This document shows positions 32,549 through 41,976 of a stretch of 64,000 nucleotides of DNA, in pieces. Numbering within the stretch: the stretch's first letter is position 1; each line of letters begins with the position of its first letter. The notes beneath the pieces are model-generated. The model had not been told where the DNA came from and did not search any database. It saw only the letters and a list, made by a program, of their open reading frames with translations. The stretch lies in contig NZ_KZ672983.1 of the NCBI RefSeq assembly GCF_002970975.1, forward strand, positions 1 through 64,000. The letters run 5' to 3'. Made by a program: the position numbers and the translations under genes. Source of the stretch: Microbacterium halophytorum (GTDB lineage: Bacteria; Actinomycetota; Actinomycetes; Actinomycetales; Microbacteriaceae).

Positions 32549-33649
32549 TCAGTCCGCCGCGCGGCGGCGCCGGCGCAGCCGCACGATCGCCCATACGAAC
32601 AGGGCGAGCACCGCCACGACGGCGGCCCACGGGATGAGCCAGCCGACCGCGACGATCACGCCGTCGAAGAACGCGACCAGGCCGTTCCATCCGGCGACGA
32701 GGCCGTCGAAGAAACCAGCCGGGTCGGCGCCCTCCGCCGCGTCGCGGAGCCGCAGTTCGACGCTGAGCGTCGACATCGCGACCTGGTCGTCGAGATGCTC
32801 CAGCTCTCGTTCGTACGACTCGAGCTGCGCCTGGCGCTCGCTGAGCGCGGTCTCCGCCTCGAGCAGGTCGCCGACCGACCCGGCCTTCGCCATCAGCTCC
32901 GTGAGTCGGTCCACGGATGCCCGCGCCGTATCGATGCGCGCCTCCAGGTCGATCGCCTGGCTCGTCACATCCGACTCGCTGACCTGCATGCTCGTCACGT
33001 CGCCGAGCTCGGCGAGTTCGGCGCGCACGCCGTCGAGGTCGTCGGCTGGGATCCGCAGCGTCGCCCAACCGGAGACCACCTCGGTCGGGTCGGCCCCGTC
33101 CACCCCTTCCTGACTCGACTCGCCGAGCTCCTGCACGTAGCCGTCGTGCTCCTCCGCCAGCTCCGTGAGCCCCTTGCCCGCCGCGCGCACGTCGTCGACG
33201 AGCAGGTTCGCGTAGGCGTTCCGGATGACCATGCGGTCGCCTGCGTCCTCCCCCACCGCGGCCGACGAATCCGACTCTGCCCCTGCCTCGTCGCTCGCCT
33301 GCGCGTCCTCGACCATCGCGCCGTCGTCGGCCCCGGATCCGCCGGCGTCGCCGTCGACCTCCTCGGTCGCGGCCTGGTCGTACGGCGCCGACTCGGGCGC
33401 CGCCGCATCGTCCGCCCCACCGCCGAGGCTCGAGACCGCGAACGGCACGGCAACCACCGCGACGATGCCTGCCGCCGCGAGGCCGTAGCCGGCCCTGGTC
33501 CAGCGCCGGCGCCGCGCCCTCGCCTGCCGCTGCTTCTCGCCGCGCTCGCGCGCGATCTGCGCGAACACCCCGCGTTCGATGCGTTCGACGGCCTCATCCG
33601 GGAGCTCGGGCAGCTCCTGCTCACCCGCACCGTTCTCATGCGCGCTCAT
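32549..33649 (-). CDS. DUF4349 membrane protein, putative sigma-factor partner
   Basis: A 366-residue membrane protein. Cytoplasmic N terminus with acidic and Arg-rich parts, TM helix at about 48-66, an acidic linker, then an extracytoplasmic DUF4349 domain (about 125-315) that includes a coiled coil (LEARIDTARASVDRLTELMA and following), and a second TM helix near 335-355 with a basic tail. Its ATG overlaps the stop of the ECF sigma gene (TGATG) after a GGAGG ribosome-binding site. That arrangement is usual for anti-sigma factors, but the N-terminal part has no clear zinc-binding anti-sigma motif, so the role is inferred. Confidence 0.82.
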   Translation of the reverse strand: MSAHENGAGEQELPELPDEAVERIERGVFAQIARERGEKQRQARARRRRWTRAGYGLAAAGIVAVVAVPFAVSSLGGGADDAAAPESAPYDQAATEEVDGDAGGSGADDGAMVEDAQASDEAGAESDSSAAVGEDAGDRMVIRNAYANLLVDDVRAAGKGLTELAEEHDGYVQELGESSQEGVDGADPTEVVSGWATLRIPADDLDGVRAELAELGDVTSMQVSESDVTSQAIDLEARIDTARASVDRLTELMAKAGSVGDLLEAETALSERQAQLESYERELEHLDDQVAMSTLSVELRLRDAAEGADPAGFFDGLVAGWNGLVAFFDGVIVAVGWLIPWAAVVAVLALFVWAIVRLRRRRRAAD

Positions 33650-34200
33650 CACGCCTCCTCCTTCACGACGGAACGCAGCCGCGTTCTGATCCGGGAGAGA
33701 CGATTCCTGACGGCGCCGTGCGTGAGGCCGAGCTCCTCGGCCGCCGCCGCGTACGCATACCCCTCGGCGACGCACAGCCCGAAGATGCGCCGGTCGTCGG
33801 GCGACATCCGGTCCACCTCGCGCCCGATCCTCTCGGCGAGGGCGCGATCGACCACCTGCTGCTCGACGTCGACCGTGTCCGGCTGTCGCTCATCGACCTC
33901 GCCGCCCGTGCGTTCGCGCTCGCGCCGACGAACCCTGATGCGGTTCGCGGCGACGTTGCGGCAGATCGTCGCGAGCCACGGCAGCGCCGATTCGCCCGCG
34001 AGGGCGAACCCGTCGAGCTTGCGCCACGCGACCACGAACGTCTCCTGCACCGCGTCCTCGGCGTCGCCGCGGTCGTCGAGCAGGGCGTGCGCGACCCGGA
34101 ACACGGGCGTCGCGTAGGCGCGGAACAGCTCGCGGAACGCGATCTCGCTGCCCGCGGCGGCCGCATCGATCAGCGCGGCATCGCTCGTGTTGTCGGTCAT
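33649..34200 (-). CDS. ECF-family sigma factor
   Basis: A 183-residue group IV sigma-70 factor. Region 2: FRELFRAYATPVFRVAHALL with GDAEDAVQETFVVAWR; region 4: MSPDDRRIFGLCVAEGYAYA and LGLTHGAVRNRLSRIRTRLR. It should direct RNA polymerase to a stress or envelope regulon. The ATG follows GAGGTGGCTC. The following DUF4349 gene is translationally coupled and may hold it inactive at the membrane. Confidence 0.93.
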   Translation of the reverse strand: MTDNTSDAALIDAAAAGSEIAFRELFRAYATPVFRVAHALLDDRGDAEDAVQETFVVAWRKLDGFALAGESALPWLATICRNVAANRIRVRRRERERTGGEVDERQPDTVDVEQQVVDRALAERIGREVDRMSPDDRRIFGLCVAEGYAYAAAAEELGLTHGAVRNRLSRIRTRLRSVVKEEA

Positions 34201-34436
34201 GAGCCACCTCAAGGTCATCGTCTCTCACCCTGCAGGTGTCGGGAAGCGGCCGATCGTCTCAGTTCGGTTCCGGATTCCCTCGAGGGCCGTGTCGCCGCCG
34301 GCATCGGCACCGCTCAGGTGCCGCCAGCTGTGGGTTCGCCGGCGGCGCTCAACCCGCAGTCGGCGGCACATGAGCGGGCTCTTCCTGCCGCCGCGCTGGA
34401 TCCGAGCGCGCGCGGCCGCGGGCCCGTCCGAAACGC

Positions 34437-34473
34437 CGAGCGCCCCGCCTCCCAGAAGGAGGCGGGGCGCTCG
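34437..34473 (-). terminator. clpC terminator
   Basis: CGAGCGCCCCGCCTCC pairs perfectly with its complement (16 bp) around CAGAA, 13 nt beyond the clpC stop. Confidence 0.85.
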
Positions 34474-34485
34474 CGCCGGTGCGGC

Positions 34486-37008
34486 TTACTCGCCGAGCGC
34501 GGCGATCTCGGGCGATGCCGAGATGCCGCCGTTGGCGTGCACTCCGACTGCGACGTGGCCCTCGCGCGGCGCGCTGTCGAACGTGAACGCGCCGTCGACG
34601 GCATCGACCTTGACGTGGTGGCCGGCGTCGAGCGTGCCCGAGAGGATGCGCTCGGAGAGCTGGTCCTCGATCTCGTGCTGCATCGCGCGGCGCAGCGGCC
34701 GGGCACCCAGCGCCGGGTCGAAGCCGATCTCGATGAGGCGCTCCTTGGCGGCCTCCGACAGCTCGACCGTCATGTCGCGGTCGAGCAGGCGGTCGTTCAG
34801 GCGCTTCACGAACAGGTCGACGATCTGGATGAGCTCCGGCTTCGACAGCTGCGGGAACACAATCACGTCGTCGACGCGGTTCAGGAATTCCGGCTTGAAG
34901 TGCCGCTTGAGCTCCTCGTCGACCTTGCCCTTCATCCGCTCGTACGACGTCTGGGCGTTGCCTTCGATCTGGAACCCGACCGGGCCGCCGGCGATCGCCG
35001 ACGAGCCGAGGTTGGTCGTCATGATGATGACGGTGTTCTTGAAGTCGATGATGCGGCCCTGGCCGTCGGTCAGGCGACCCTCCTCGAGGATCTGCAGCAG
35101 CGAGTTGAAGATGTCGGGGTGCGCCTTCTCGATCTCGTCGAAGAGCACGACCGAGAACGGCTTGCGGCGCACCTTCTCGGTGAGCTGGCCGCCCTCCTCG
35201 AAGCCGACGAACCCGGGAGGGGCGCCGAACAGGCGCGACACCGTGTGCTTCTCGCCGAACTCCGACATGTCGAGCGAGATGAGCGCGTTCTCATCGTCGA
35301 AGAGGAACTCGGCGAGCGCCTTGGCGAGCTCCGTCTTGCCGACGCCGGTCGGGCCGGCGAAGATGAACGATCCGGACGGGCGCTTCGGGTCCTTGAGGCC
35401 CGCACGCTGGCGGCGGATGGTCTTCGAGAGGGCGCTGATCGCCTCCTCCTGACCGATGACGCGCTCGTGCAGCGCCTTCTCCATGAAGACGAGGCGGCTG
35501 GTCTCCTCCTCCGTCAGCTTGAAGACCGGGATGCCCGTGGCCTGCGCCAGCACCTCGGCGATCAGCCCCTCGTCTACCACGGCGGTCGACGAGATGTCAC
35601 CGGCGCGCCACTGCTTCTCGAGGCGCAGGCGCTCGCCGAGGAGCTTCTTCTCCTCGTCACGCAGGGACGCCGCCTTCTCGAAGTCCTGCTCCTCGCTCGC
35701 CGCCTCCTTGCGCTCGCGCACATCGGCGATCTTCTCGTCGAACTCGCGCAGCTCGGGCGGCGACGACAGGATCGACAGGCGCAGGCGAGCACCGGCCTCG
35801 TCGAGGAGGTCGATCGCCTTGTCCGGCAGGAAGCGGTCCTGGACGTAGCGGTCCGAGAGGTTCGCGGCGGCGACGATCGCGCCGTCCGTGATCTGCACCT
35901 TGTGGAACGCCTCGTAGTGGTCGCGCAGGCCCTTGAGGATGTTGATCGCGTGCGGCAGCGCCGGCTCTGCGACCTGGATCTGCTGGAAGCGGCGCTCGAG
36001 GGCCGCGTCCTTCTCGAAGTGCTTGCGGTACTCGTCGAGCGTCGTCGCGCCGATCGTCTGCAGCTCGCCGCGGGCGAGCAGCGGCTTCAGGATGTTGGCG
36101 GCGTCGATCGCGCCCTCCGCGGCCCCCGCACCGACGAGGGTGTGGATCTCGTCGATGAAGACGATGATGTCGCCCCGCGTGCGGATCTCCTTGGTGACCT
36201 TCTTCAGACGCTCCTCGAAGTCGCCGCGGTAGCGGGAACCCGCGATGAGCGAGCCGAGGTCGAGCGAGTAGACCTGCTTGTCCTTCAGCGTCTCGGGCAC
36301 GTCGCCCTTGACGATGGCCTGCGCGAGGCCCTCGACGACGGCGGTCTTGCCGACGCCCGGCTCGCCGATCAGCACGGGGTTGTTCTTGGAGCGGCGCGAC
36401 AGGATCTGCATGACGCGCTCGATCTCCTTCTCGCGCCCGATCACCGGGTCGAGCTTGTTGTCATGTGCGGCCTGCGTCAGGTTGCGGCCGAACTGGTCGA
36501 GCACCTGCGAGCCGCCCTGCCCCTGCTGGCCCTGCTCCTGCGGGGCGCCGGACGTGACGGGCTCCTTGCCCTGGTAGCCCGACAGCAGCTGGATGACCTG
36601 CTGGCGCACCTTGTTCAGGTCGGCGCCGAGCTGCACGAGCACCTGGGCGGCGACGCCCTCACCCTCGCGGATCAGGCCGAGCAGGATGTGCTCCGTGCCG
36701 ATGTAGTTGTGGCCGAGCTGCAGCGCCTCGCGCAGCGAGAGCTCGAGGACCTTCTTCGCGCGCGGCGTGAACGGGATGTGCCCCGTCGGCTGCTGCTGGC
36801 CCTGGCCGATGATGTCCTGCACGCGCTCGCGCACGGCGTCGAGCGAGACGCCGAGCGATTCGAGCGCCTTCGCGGCGACGCCCTCGCCCTCATGGATGAG
36901 GCCGAGCAGGATGTGCTCGGTCCCGATGTAGTTGTGGTTGAGCATCTTCGCCTCTTCTTGGGCGAGCACAACCACACGACGGGCACGGTCGGTGAATCTC
37001 TCGAACAT
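34486..37008 (-). CDS. clpC: ATP-dependent Clp protease ATP-binding subunit ClpC
   Basis: An 840-residue Hsp100 unfoldase feeding substrates to ClpP1P2. Order: double Clp_N repeats (about 1-145; [20 protein letters not shown], then [12 protein letters not shown] twice), AAA1 with Walker A GEPGVGKT near 215, UVR/coiled-coil middle domain near 425-470, AAA2 with GPTGVGKTE near 560, and the C-terminal D2-small domain. The ATG follows GGAGTG; upstream in-frame codons add nothing conserved. The length is normal for actinobacterial ClpC, an essential protein in relatives. It is monocistronic with its own terminator. Confidence 0.98.
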   Translation of the reverse strand: MFERFTDRARRVVVLAQEEAKMLNHNYIGTEHILLGLIHEGEGVAAKALESLGVSLDAVRERVQDIIGQGQQQPTGHIPFTPRAKKVLELSLREALQLGHNYIGTEHILLGLIREGEGVAAQVLVQLGADLNKVRQQVIQLLSGYQGKEPVTSGAPQEQGQQGQGGSQVLDQFGRNLTQAAHDNKLDPVIGREKEIERVMQILSRRSKNNPVLIGEPGVGKTAVVEGLAQAIVKGDVPETLKDKQVYSLDLGSLIAGSRYRGDFEERLKKVTKEIRTRGDIIVFIDEIHTLVGAGAAEGAIDAANILKPLLARGELQTIGATTLDEYRKHFEKDAALERRFQQIQVAEPALPHAINILKGLRDHYEAFHKVQITDGAIVAAANLSDRYVQDRFLPDKAIDLLDEAGARLRLSILSSPPELREFDEKIADVRERKEAASEEQDFEKAASLRDEEKKLLGERLRLEKQWRAGDISSTAVVDEGLIAEVLAQATGIPVFKLTEEETSRLVFMEKALHERVIGQEEAISALSKTIRRQRAGLKDPKRPSGSFIFAGPTGVGKTELAKALAEFLFDDENALISLDMSEFGEKHTVSRLFGAPPGFVGFEEGGQLTEKVRRKPFSVVLFDEIEKAHPDIFNSLLQILEEGRLTDGQGRIIDFKNTVIIMTTNLGSSAIAGGPVGFQIEGNAQTSYERMKGKVDEELKRHFKPEFLNRVDDVIVFPQLSKPELIQIVDLFVKRLNDRLLDRDMTVELSEAAKERLIEIGFDPALGARPLRRAMQHEIEDQLSERILSGTLDAGHHVKVDAVDGAFTFDSAPREGHVAVGVHANGGISASPEIAALGE

Positions 37009-37151
37009 GTCACTCCTTCGGCGCCAGGCCTTGCGCGCCAGGTGCCACATACACCTCGCGCCGTGCTTCAACGGTAACCAGGCATGGCGGGCCGCGGCGC
37101 CGTGTTCGCCGTGGGCATATCCCGGATGACGGGCCGGCGCGGTCGCACGAC

Positions 37152-37249
37152 GAACACAGCGCAGTCGATCCGGATCCGCCGGGCGGCCGCGGGCCCGCGA
37201 TCGCGCAACATCCGGCGACCGGGCCGCGCGGATTGACGGCGTTGTGTTC
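37152..37249. repeat. Inverted-repeat element with CGCAGTCGATCC ends, copy 1
   Basis: The left end GAACACAGCGCAGTCGATCC and the inverted right end (GAACACAACGCCGTCAATCC read backwards) match at about 16 of 20 positions and enclose some 55 bp of GC-rich DNA. The same end sequence bounds the element at 53782. Confidence 0.6.
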
Positions 37250-37258
37250 CGATCACAC

Positions 37259-37286
37259 TTGACTTATCGATATTCGTTGTTATCGT
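37259..37286 (+). promoter_or_regulatory. Promoter of DUF2975/XRE pair
   Basis: TTGACT, 16-nt spacer, TATCGT, in an unusually AT-rich island. The spacer starts with the palindrome TATCGATA and TTATCG recurs at the -10, so this may also be the binding site of the XRE regulator encoded downstream. Confidence 0.6.
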
Positions 37287-37364
37287 TTTTCGTGAAACCG
37301 GAAGCAGGGGGCCGCCGAAGCGGAGGGCATCCGGATGTTCAGCACCTGACCGAGAGGAAGACCC

Positions 37365-37967
37365 GTGGGAACCAGCAAGTGGCAGTCACCGGATGTCGCG
37401 ACGATCCGGAGGAGCGACCAGATCGCCCTCTGGATCATCGCGACCGCCTTCATCGCCCTCGCGGCCTACGGCCTCGTGCGCGCCGCGATACGCGTCGTCG
37501 AGCTGTCCGGCTCCGGCCCCGTCGCCGCAAGCCTGAGCCTTCCGGACACGCCCGTACCGGAGCTCGCCGAGGGCGCCACGGCGTCCGCCATCGACGTCAC
37601 GGTGCAGAACGTCGACCCCGGCACCCGGGCGTTCCTCATCGCCTCCGAGGTGTTCGCCGGCCTCGGCTGGGCGGCGTTCTACGTGCTCGTCGCACTCTTC
37701 CTCATCCAAGTCGCGCGCCGCGTCGCGTTCGCCCGGCGGATGCCCGCGCTGCTCATGACGGCCGCGTTCGCCCTTCTGGTCGGACAGGGCGTCTCGCTCC
37801 AGCTGGGGACGGCGGCGTCCGCCGGCATCTCCGAGCAGCTCGGCCTCGGCTTCGCCACCCGCATCGACCCCGTCACACTGATCGTCCTGCCGGTGCTGCT
37901 GATCGCGATCGCGTTCGTCCTCGGCGCGGGGCGGCGCCTGCAGAAGGACACGGAGGGCCTGGTGTGA
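37365..37967 (+). CDS. DUF2975 membrane protein
   Basis: A 200-residue four-helix membrane protein of the DUF2975 family: TM helices at about 20-40, 90-115, 125-145 and 165-185, with an extracytoplasmic loop between the first two. GTG start after GAGAGGAAG. It is followed, with GTGA overlap, by a small XRE regulator; this pairing is widespread in Gram-positive bacteria and its function is unknown. Confidence 0.85.
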   Translation: MGTSKWQSPDVATIRRSDQIALWIIATAFIALAAYGLVRAAIRVVELSGSGPVAASLSLPDTPVPELAEGATASAIDVTVQNVDPGTRAFLIASEVFAGLGWAAFYVLVALFLIQVARRVAFARRMPALLMTAAFALLVGQGVSLQLGTAASAGISEQLGLGFATRIDPVTLIVLPVLLIAIAFVLGAGRRLQKDTEGLV

Positions 37968-38194
37968 CCCCGGCCGAAGCCGACATCTCCGGCGTCCACT
38001 GCCGCCTCGACGCCCTGCTGGCCGACCGCGGCATGACGCTCACCGCCCTCGCGGAACGGGTCGGCGTCAGCATCGTGAACCTCTCGGTGCTCAAGAACGA
38101 CAGAGCCAAGGCCATCCGGTTCTCGACCCTCGTCGCGATCTGCGATGCGCTCGACTGCGAGATCGGCGAACTGCTCGTGCGCGACCGCGGGTAA
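37964..38194 (+). CDS. Small XRE-family regulator (YozG-like)
   Basis: A 76-residue Cro/C1-type helix-turn-helix protein: MTLTALAERVGVSIVNLSVL and KNDRAKAIRFSTLVAICDAL, the YozG subgroup that always accompanies DUF2975. The GTG overlaps the DUF2975 stop. It probably regulates the shared promoter upstream. Confidence 0.9.
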   Translation: MTPAEADISGVHCRLDALLADRGMTLTALAERVGVSIVNLSVLKNDRAKAIRFSTLVAICDALDCEIGELLVRDRG

Positions 38195-38209
38195 CCCGAT
38201 GACTCCATC

Positions 38210-38269
38210 GCCGCGGTGACAGATTCCGCTCAGAGAATCGCCCGCAGAGTGCGTTCGTTGCGACGCGGA
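38210..38269. repeat. Dispersed 60-bp intergenic element, inverted copy
   Basis: GCCGCGGTGACAGATTCCGC at the left, GTGCGTTCGTTGCGACGCGG at the right: the reverse complement of the family at 32346 with a different middle. It lies 15 nt after the XRE stop, between convergent genes, where it could double as a transcription stop. Confidence 0.75.
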
Positions 38270-38296
38270 CGGACGGCGCGGTGCGATGCCCCGGCG

Positions 38297-38869
38297 TCAG
38301 CCGCGCGGGCGGAAGCCGTCGGCCACGATGCGCCGGGTGCGCTCCGCGACGTCGTCGCGCTGCTCGGGCGGCGCCCCCGCGATCACGCGCGCGAGCATCG
38401 AGACGGTGAGGAAGGCGTCGTACCCGGTGACGCCCTCGGCGACCCGCCCATCGGCGATGTCGCGCGCGAGCATCCGGTCGACGACCTCGAGCAGGTGACT
38501 GCCCAGCCCGGCGACCTCGGCCTGGTCGCGCTCCGCGGACAGCGCCTCGACGAGCGCCGCCGACACGGCGGCCTGCGAGACGACGCGGTCGAGCAGGTCG
38601 TCGAAGGTGGAATCGGGCGCGCCCGCGATGCGCTCCATCTCGTCGATGTCGTCCTCGAACACCGCCGTGGCGAGCGCGAGCTTCGTCGGGAAATGACGGT
38701 ACAGGCTGCCCTGGCCGACGCCCGCTCGTCGCGCGATCACGCTGAACGCGACGGAGTAGCCGCTCTCGGCGAAGACCTCGCGCGCCGCGGCGATGAGCGC
38801 GCGGCGGTTGTCGGCAGCGGCGGCGGGCCCGCGATTGGCGCGCGGAACCTCTTCCCTTTCGTCCCCCAT
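38297..38869 (-). CDS. TetR-family regulator
   Basis: A 190-residue TetR repressor. HTH: FSVIARRAGVGQGSLYRHFP with TKLALATAVF. The C-terminal half is helical ligand-binding sequence of unknown specificity. It is divergent from an SDR oxidoreductase and a palindrome lies between them, so it probably regulates both itself and the SDR. Confidence 0.92.
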   Translation of the reverse strand: MGDEREEVPRANRGPAAAADNRRALIAAAREVFAESGYSVAFSVIARRAGVGQGSLYRHFPTKLALATAVFEDDIDEMERIAGAPDSTFDDLLDRVVSQAAVSAALVEALSAERDQAEVAGLGSHLLEVVDRMLARDIADGRVAEGVTGYDAFLTVSMLARVIAGAPPEQRDDVAERTRRIVADGFRPRG

Positions 38870-38884
38870 GGGCACTACCCTACT

Positions 38885-38904
38885 ACCGGACGAAGTTGTC
38901 CGGT
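38885..38904. promoter_or_regulatory. TetR-type operator
   Basis: ACCGGAC-GAAGTT-GTCCGGT, a perfect 7-bp inverted repeat with a 6-nt spacer, midway between the divergent TetR and SDR genes. Confidence 0.7.
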
Positions 38905-38932
38905 CTTTCCGATGCACGAGAGGAAGCACGTC

Positions 38933-39730
38933 ATGAGCGACGCAGCAGCAGCCCAGGGTCCCCAGCTCCAGGAGTGGACCGAGAAGATCACCGAGGGCCG
39001 CTTCGACGGCAAGAACCTCATCGTCACGGGCGCGGGCAGCGGCATCGGCCGCGCGACCGCCAGCCGCATCGTGCGCGAAGGCGGCCGCGTCGTCGGCGTC
39101 GACGTGAGCCGGGAGCGGCTCGACGACGTCGCCGCCGAGCTCGGCGAGCGCTTCCACCCGATCGTCGCCGACATCACCGACGAGGAGGGCGTCGCCGGCA
39201 TCGTCGACGCGGCGGGCGCGACGATCGACGGGCTGGCCAACATCGCCGGGATCATGGACAGGATGCAGCCGACCCACGAGGTCGACCGCGCCCTCTGGGA
39301 CCGCGTGCTCGGCGTCAATCTCACGGGCACGTTCCTGCTCATGCAGGCGGTCCTGCCCCGGATGCTCGAACGAGGCACGGGCGCGATCGTGAACGTCGCC
39401 AGCGAGGCCGGCCTCCGCGGCTCGGCCGCCGGCGCCGCCTACACGGCGTCGAAGCACGCCGTCGTCGGGCTCACGAAGAGCAGCGCCTTCATGTACGCGA
39501 ACAGCGGCCTTCGCATCAATGCGGTCGCACCCGGCGGCGTCGCGACGAACATCGAGGGCACCTTCGCGTCGGAGCTCGGCGCCGCTCGGGTGCAGCGAGG
39601 GATGGCGCTCATCCCGTCGATCGCGCAGGCGTCGCAGCTCGCCTCCTCGATCAGCTACCTGCTCAGCGACGACGGCACCAACCTCAACGGCGTGATCCTG
39701 CCGTCGGACGGCGGTTGGTCGGCGGCGTAG
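38933..39730 (+). CDS. Short-chain dehydrogenase/reductase
   Basis: A 265-residue classical SDR. NAD(P) motif TGAGSGIG at 32-39, active-site YTASK near residue 180 with the upstream Ser in VNVASEAG, and NIAGI near 105. Asp after the second strand (VGVDVSRERL) suggests NAD rather than NADP. The ATG follows GAGAGGAAG. The substrate is unknown; regulation by the divergent TetR is likely. Confidence 0.92.
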   Translation: MSDAAAAQGPQLQEWTEKITEGRFDGKNLIVTGAGSGIGRATASRIVREGGRVVGVDVSRERLDDVAAELGERFHPIVADITDEEGVAGIVDAAGATIDGLANIAGIMDRMQPTHEVDRALWDRVLGVNLTGTFLLMQAVLPRMLERGTGAIVNVASEAGLRGSAAGAAYTASKHAVVGLTKSSAFMYANSGLRINAVAPGGVATNIEGTFASELGAARVQRGMALIPSIAQASQLASSISYLLSDDGTNLNGVILPSDGGWSAA

Positions 39731-39895
39731 GCGACGCCCGCCCCCGGGGCGCCGCTCGCTCGCGCCGCCGCGGTCCCCGCCCGGATGGCGAGTTCCGCGC
39801 CGAGGCCTCGAGCCCGCGCGGAGCCCGGCATCCGGGCGGGCGGAACAGGGTGGCCCGCGCCTGAGGCGGCCGCGGCGATCCGCACAGCACGGCGG

Positions 39896-41062
39896 CTACT
39901 CCTGCAGATCGAACGGGAGCACGAGGTGCAGCCGCGCCCCCTCGTCCCCCGGCTCCAGCGCGAGCGACCCGCCGCGCGCCTCCGCGCGCGCCCGGTGCCT
40001 GGCGAGCCCGGACAGATCGGGCGCGGCGTCGCCGAGCCCGCGCCCGTTGTCGTCGACCGCCAGGTCGAGCACTCACCTGTCGCCGCTCTGCTTCGCATCG
40101 ATCCGAACCGTGAGGCGGTCCGCCCCGCCGTGCTTGAGCGCGTTCGTCGCGGCCTCTTCCACGGTGTACACGCACACGAGCCGGTCGAGCAGAGGGAGCG
40201 GCGAACGGTGCCGGTGGAGCAGCTCCTTCATCCCCTGCCCGAGCACGACCGACGACGAGATGGTCGTCGGCAGACGGTCGAGCAGGGCGCGGATGGCCTC
40301 GTACGCGCCGAGGTCCGCCCCCGAGGGGAACAGCGTGTGGCTGAGCGAGCGGACGTGCTCCTCGCGCAGCTCGTCCAGGTCGAACGCCCAGTCGCGAAGG
40401 CGCGGCGCCCAATCGGCGGCATCCGGCGGCATCCGGTCGGCCGCCTGATCGAGGCCGGCCGCGACTGCGGCGAGGCGGAACTGCACGGCGCCGTGCAGGC
40501 GGTCGGCGACCTCGCGGCGCACCCGGAGCTCTTCGCGCTCGAGGTCATCGATCGCCGCTCTCGCCTTCGCCTCTTCGCCTTGGCGACGGGAGCGCTCACG
40601 ATCCTCGCGCTCTATCAGGGCCGCCACGAGGAACGCCGTCGCGCAGGCGGTCGCGTAGCCGGTCGCCCCCGTCGCCCAGACAGCCGCAGAACTGCGCTCC
40701 GCGTCACCGGCCGTGATCGCCGGCATCAGGACGACGGCGCGCACGAGCGCCTGAACCGCCGCGAGTGCGACGGCCACGATCGTGCGAACCGCCCACGACC
40801 GGATGAGGATGAGCACGATCGCGATGAGTGCGACGAGGACGACACCGATGACGAGCGTGACGCCGCCCACCCACCAGACGAGTGCCGCTGCCTCCCACTG
40901 GCTGCTCCACTCCGTCGCCTGCTCGGCGACGAGCGCTGAGAACGCGGCGACGTTCACCGCCGCGACGAGCGCAGCGATCCGCGCCCTGCCGCGCCGCACG
41001 GCCTGCGCACGCGGCCGACGGCCCGCGTCGCCCCGTGCGACGGGACCGCGCCCGGCGCTCAC
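39896..41062 (-). pseudogene. Sensor histidine kinase interrupted by one in-frame UGA
   Basis: NarL-type kinase: several TM helices in the first 190 residues, phospho-acceptor region VADRLHGAVQFRLAAVAAGL, then an HATPase domain with N box EEAATNALKHGGA. The frame stops at TGA (40075-40073) after DAKQSGDR, yet the very next codons continue in the same frame with VLDLAVDDNGRGLGDAAPDL (the ATP-lid D/G box) to a natural TAG at 39896. So 329 residues are made unless UGA is read through, losing 58 residues needed for ATP binding. The GTG start overlaps the LuxR remnant stop (GTGA). A nonsense mutation is the simplest reading; a sequencing error is possible. Confidence 0.8.
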
Positions 41063-41289
41063 CTGTGCCACGTGCGCCCCGTCTGCTCGAGGAACGTGAG
41101 CACGGCGCTCACCCGCCTGTTGCGCCCATCGGCTGCGATGCCGAGGCGCCGATAGATCGAGAGCAGGTGGCTCTCGACCGAGCGCTCCGAGATGTGCAGC
41201 CGCGCCGCGACGGCGGCGTTCGACATGCCCTCTGCGACGAGCCGGAGCACGGAGAACTGGGCCCTGGTCAGCCCGGCGACCTCCGTCCC
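41059..41289 (-). pseudogene. Headless LuxR response regulator remnant
   Basis: About 72 codons of a NarL/LuxR-type DNA-binding domain (GLTRAQFSVLRLVAEGMSNA, then HISERSVESHLLSIYRRLGI). The receiver domain that should precede it is missing: upstream there is no in-frame start, only a terminator hairpin at 41318-41348 and then the divergent signal peptidase gene. Together with the broken kinase it is the remains of a two-component system, apparently cut by the rearrangement that brought in the SipW cassette. Confidence 0.75.
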
Positions 41290-41317
41290 GGCACATCGAC
41301 CGACGCGCTGTAGCCCG

Positions 41318-41348
41318 TCGGCCCGCCGGGTCCGACCCGGCGGGCCGA
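41318..41348. terminator. Strong hairpin at rearrangement junction
   Basis: TCGGCCCGCCGGGT pairs perfectly with ACCCGGCGGGCCGA around CCG. No intact gene ends here now, so it probably belonged to a gene since lost, or insulates the sipW promoter. Confidence 0.7.
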
Positions 41349-41409
41349 TCCCCGCGCCAGCGGACGGGCACTTCCCCACCGCACGACCAGGGCTCACGGA
41401 AGGACGATC

Positions 41410-41976
41410 ATGACCACCGCGACAGCGCCCCTCGCACCCATCCGGCACCGCGGCGCTGCGCCGCGCACAGGCTCCCGTCGCGCGCTGCGCATCGCCGGGG
41501 ACATCCTGCTGTGGATCGCGGCCGCCGTCGGCACCCTCTGCGTCCTGCTGGCCGTGCTCGGGGCGTTCTTCGGGTTCCGGGTGATGCTGTTCAGCACCGG
41601 ATCCATGGAGCCGACGATCCCGACGGGGTCGGCCGCGCTCGTGATGCCGATCGCCGCCGAGAACGCGGCCGTCGGCGACGTCGTCACGGTCGAACGCGGC
41701 GACGACCAACTGCCTGTCACCCACCGCGTCGTCGCCAACGATCCCGTCGCTGGCTCTGATGCGCGCGCGCTCACGCTGCGCGGCGATGCCAATGCCGCGA
41801 ACGACCCTTCGCCGTACGAGGCGACCGAGGTCGGGCGGGTCCTCTTCTCTGTGCCAGGGGTGGCACCGGCGATCGCGGCGATCGGTGACGCGCGCGTGCT
41901 CGGCCCGATCGCCATCGCGGCGACAGGCCTCGTCGTGTGGGGGCTGTGGCCCCGGCCGAGAGCGGACCGGCGATGA
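41410..41976 (+). CDS. SipW-type signal peptidase I
   Basis: A 188-residue S26B signal peptidase of the ER/archaeal/SipW class: TM helix at about 28-56, catalytic Ser65 in STGSMEPTIP, His105 (in place of Lys) in VTHRVV, and the RGDANAANDPSPY box near 125, with a second TM helix near the C terminus. It should process the exported protein encoded next, whose start overlaps by 4 nt. RBS GGAAGGACG. Confidence 0.9.
   Translation: MTTATAPLAPIRHRGAAPRTGSRRALRIAGDILLWIAAAVGTLCVLLAVLGAFFGFRVMLFSTGSMEPTIPTGSAALVMPIAAENAAVGDVVTVERGDDQLPVTHRVVANDPVAGSDARALTLRGDANAANDPSPYEATEVGRVLFSVPGVAPAIAAIGDARVLGPIAIAATGLVVWGLWPRPRADRR

Larger units (their letters stand above)
37009..37364. other. 356-bp gene-free region between clpC and DUF2975 gene
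   Basis: Contains the clpC leader on the left, the inverted-repeat element 37152-37249, and the DUF2975 promoter at 37259-37286. I see no open frame with a ribosome-binding site. The element and the promoter are listed separately. Confidence 0.6.

Noticed and set aside
40073..40075. UGA as a selenocysteine codon
   Set aside because: Histidine kinases have no catalytic residue at this position, and no selenoprotein machinery or SECIS-like hairpin is visible.
41059..41409. Insertion sequence at the two-component-system junction
   Set aside because: No transposase, terminal inverted repeats or target duplication could be found.
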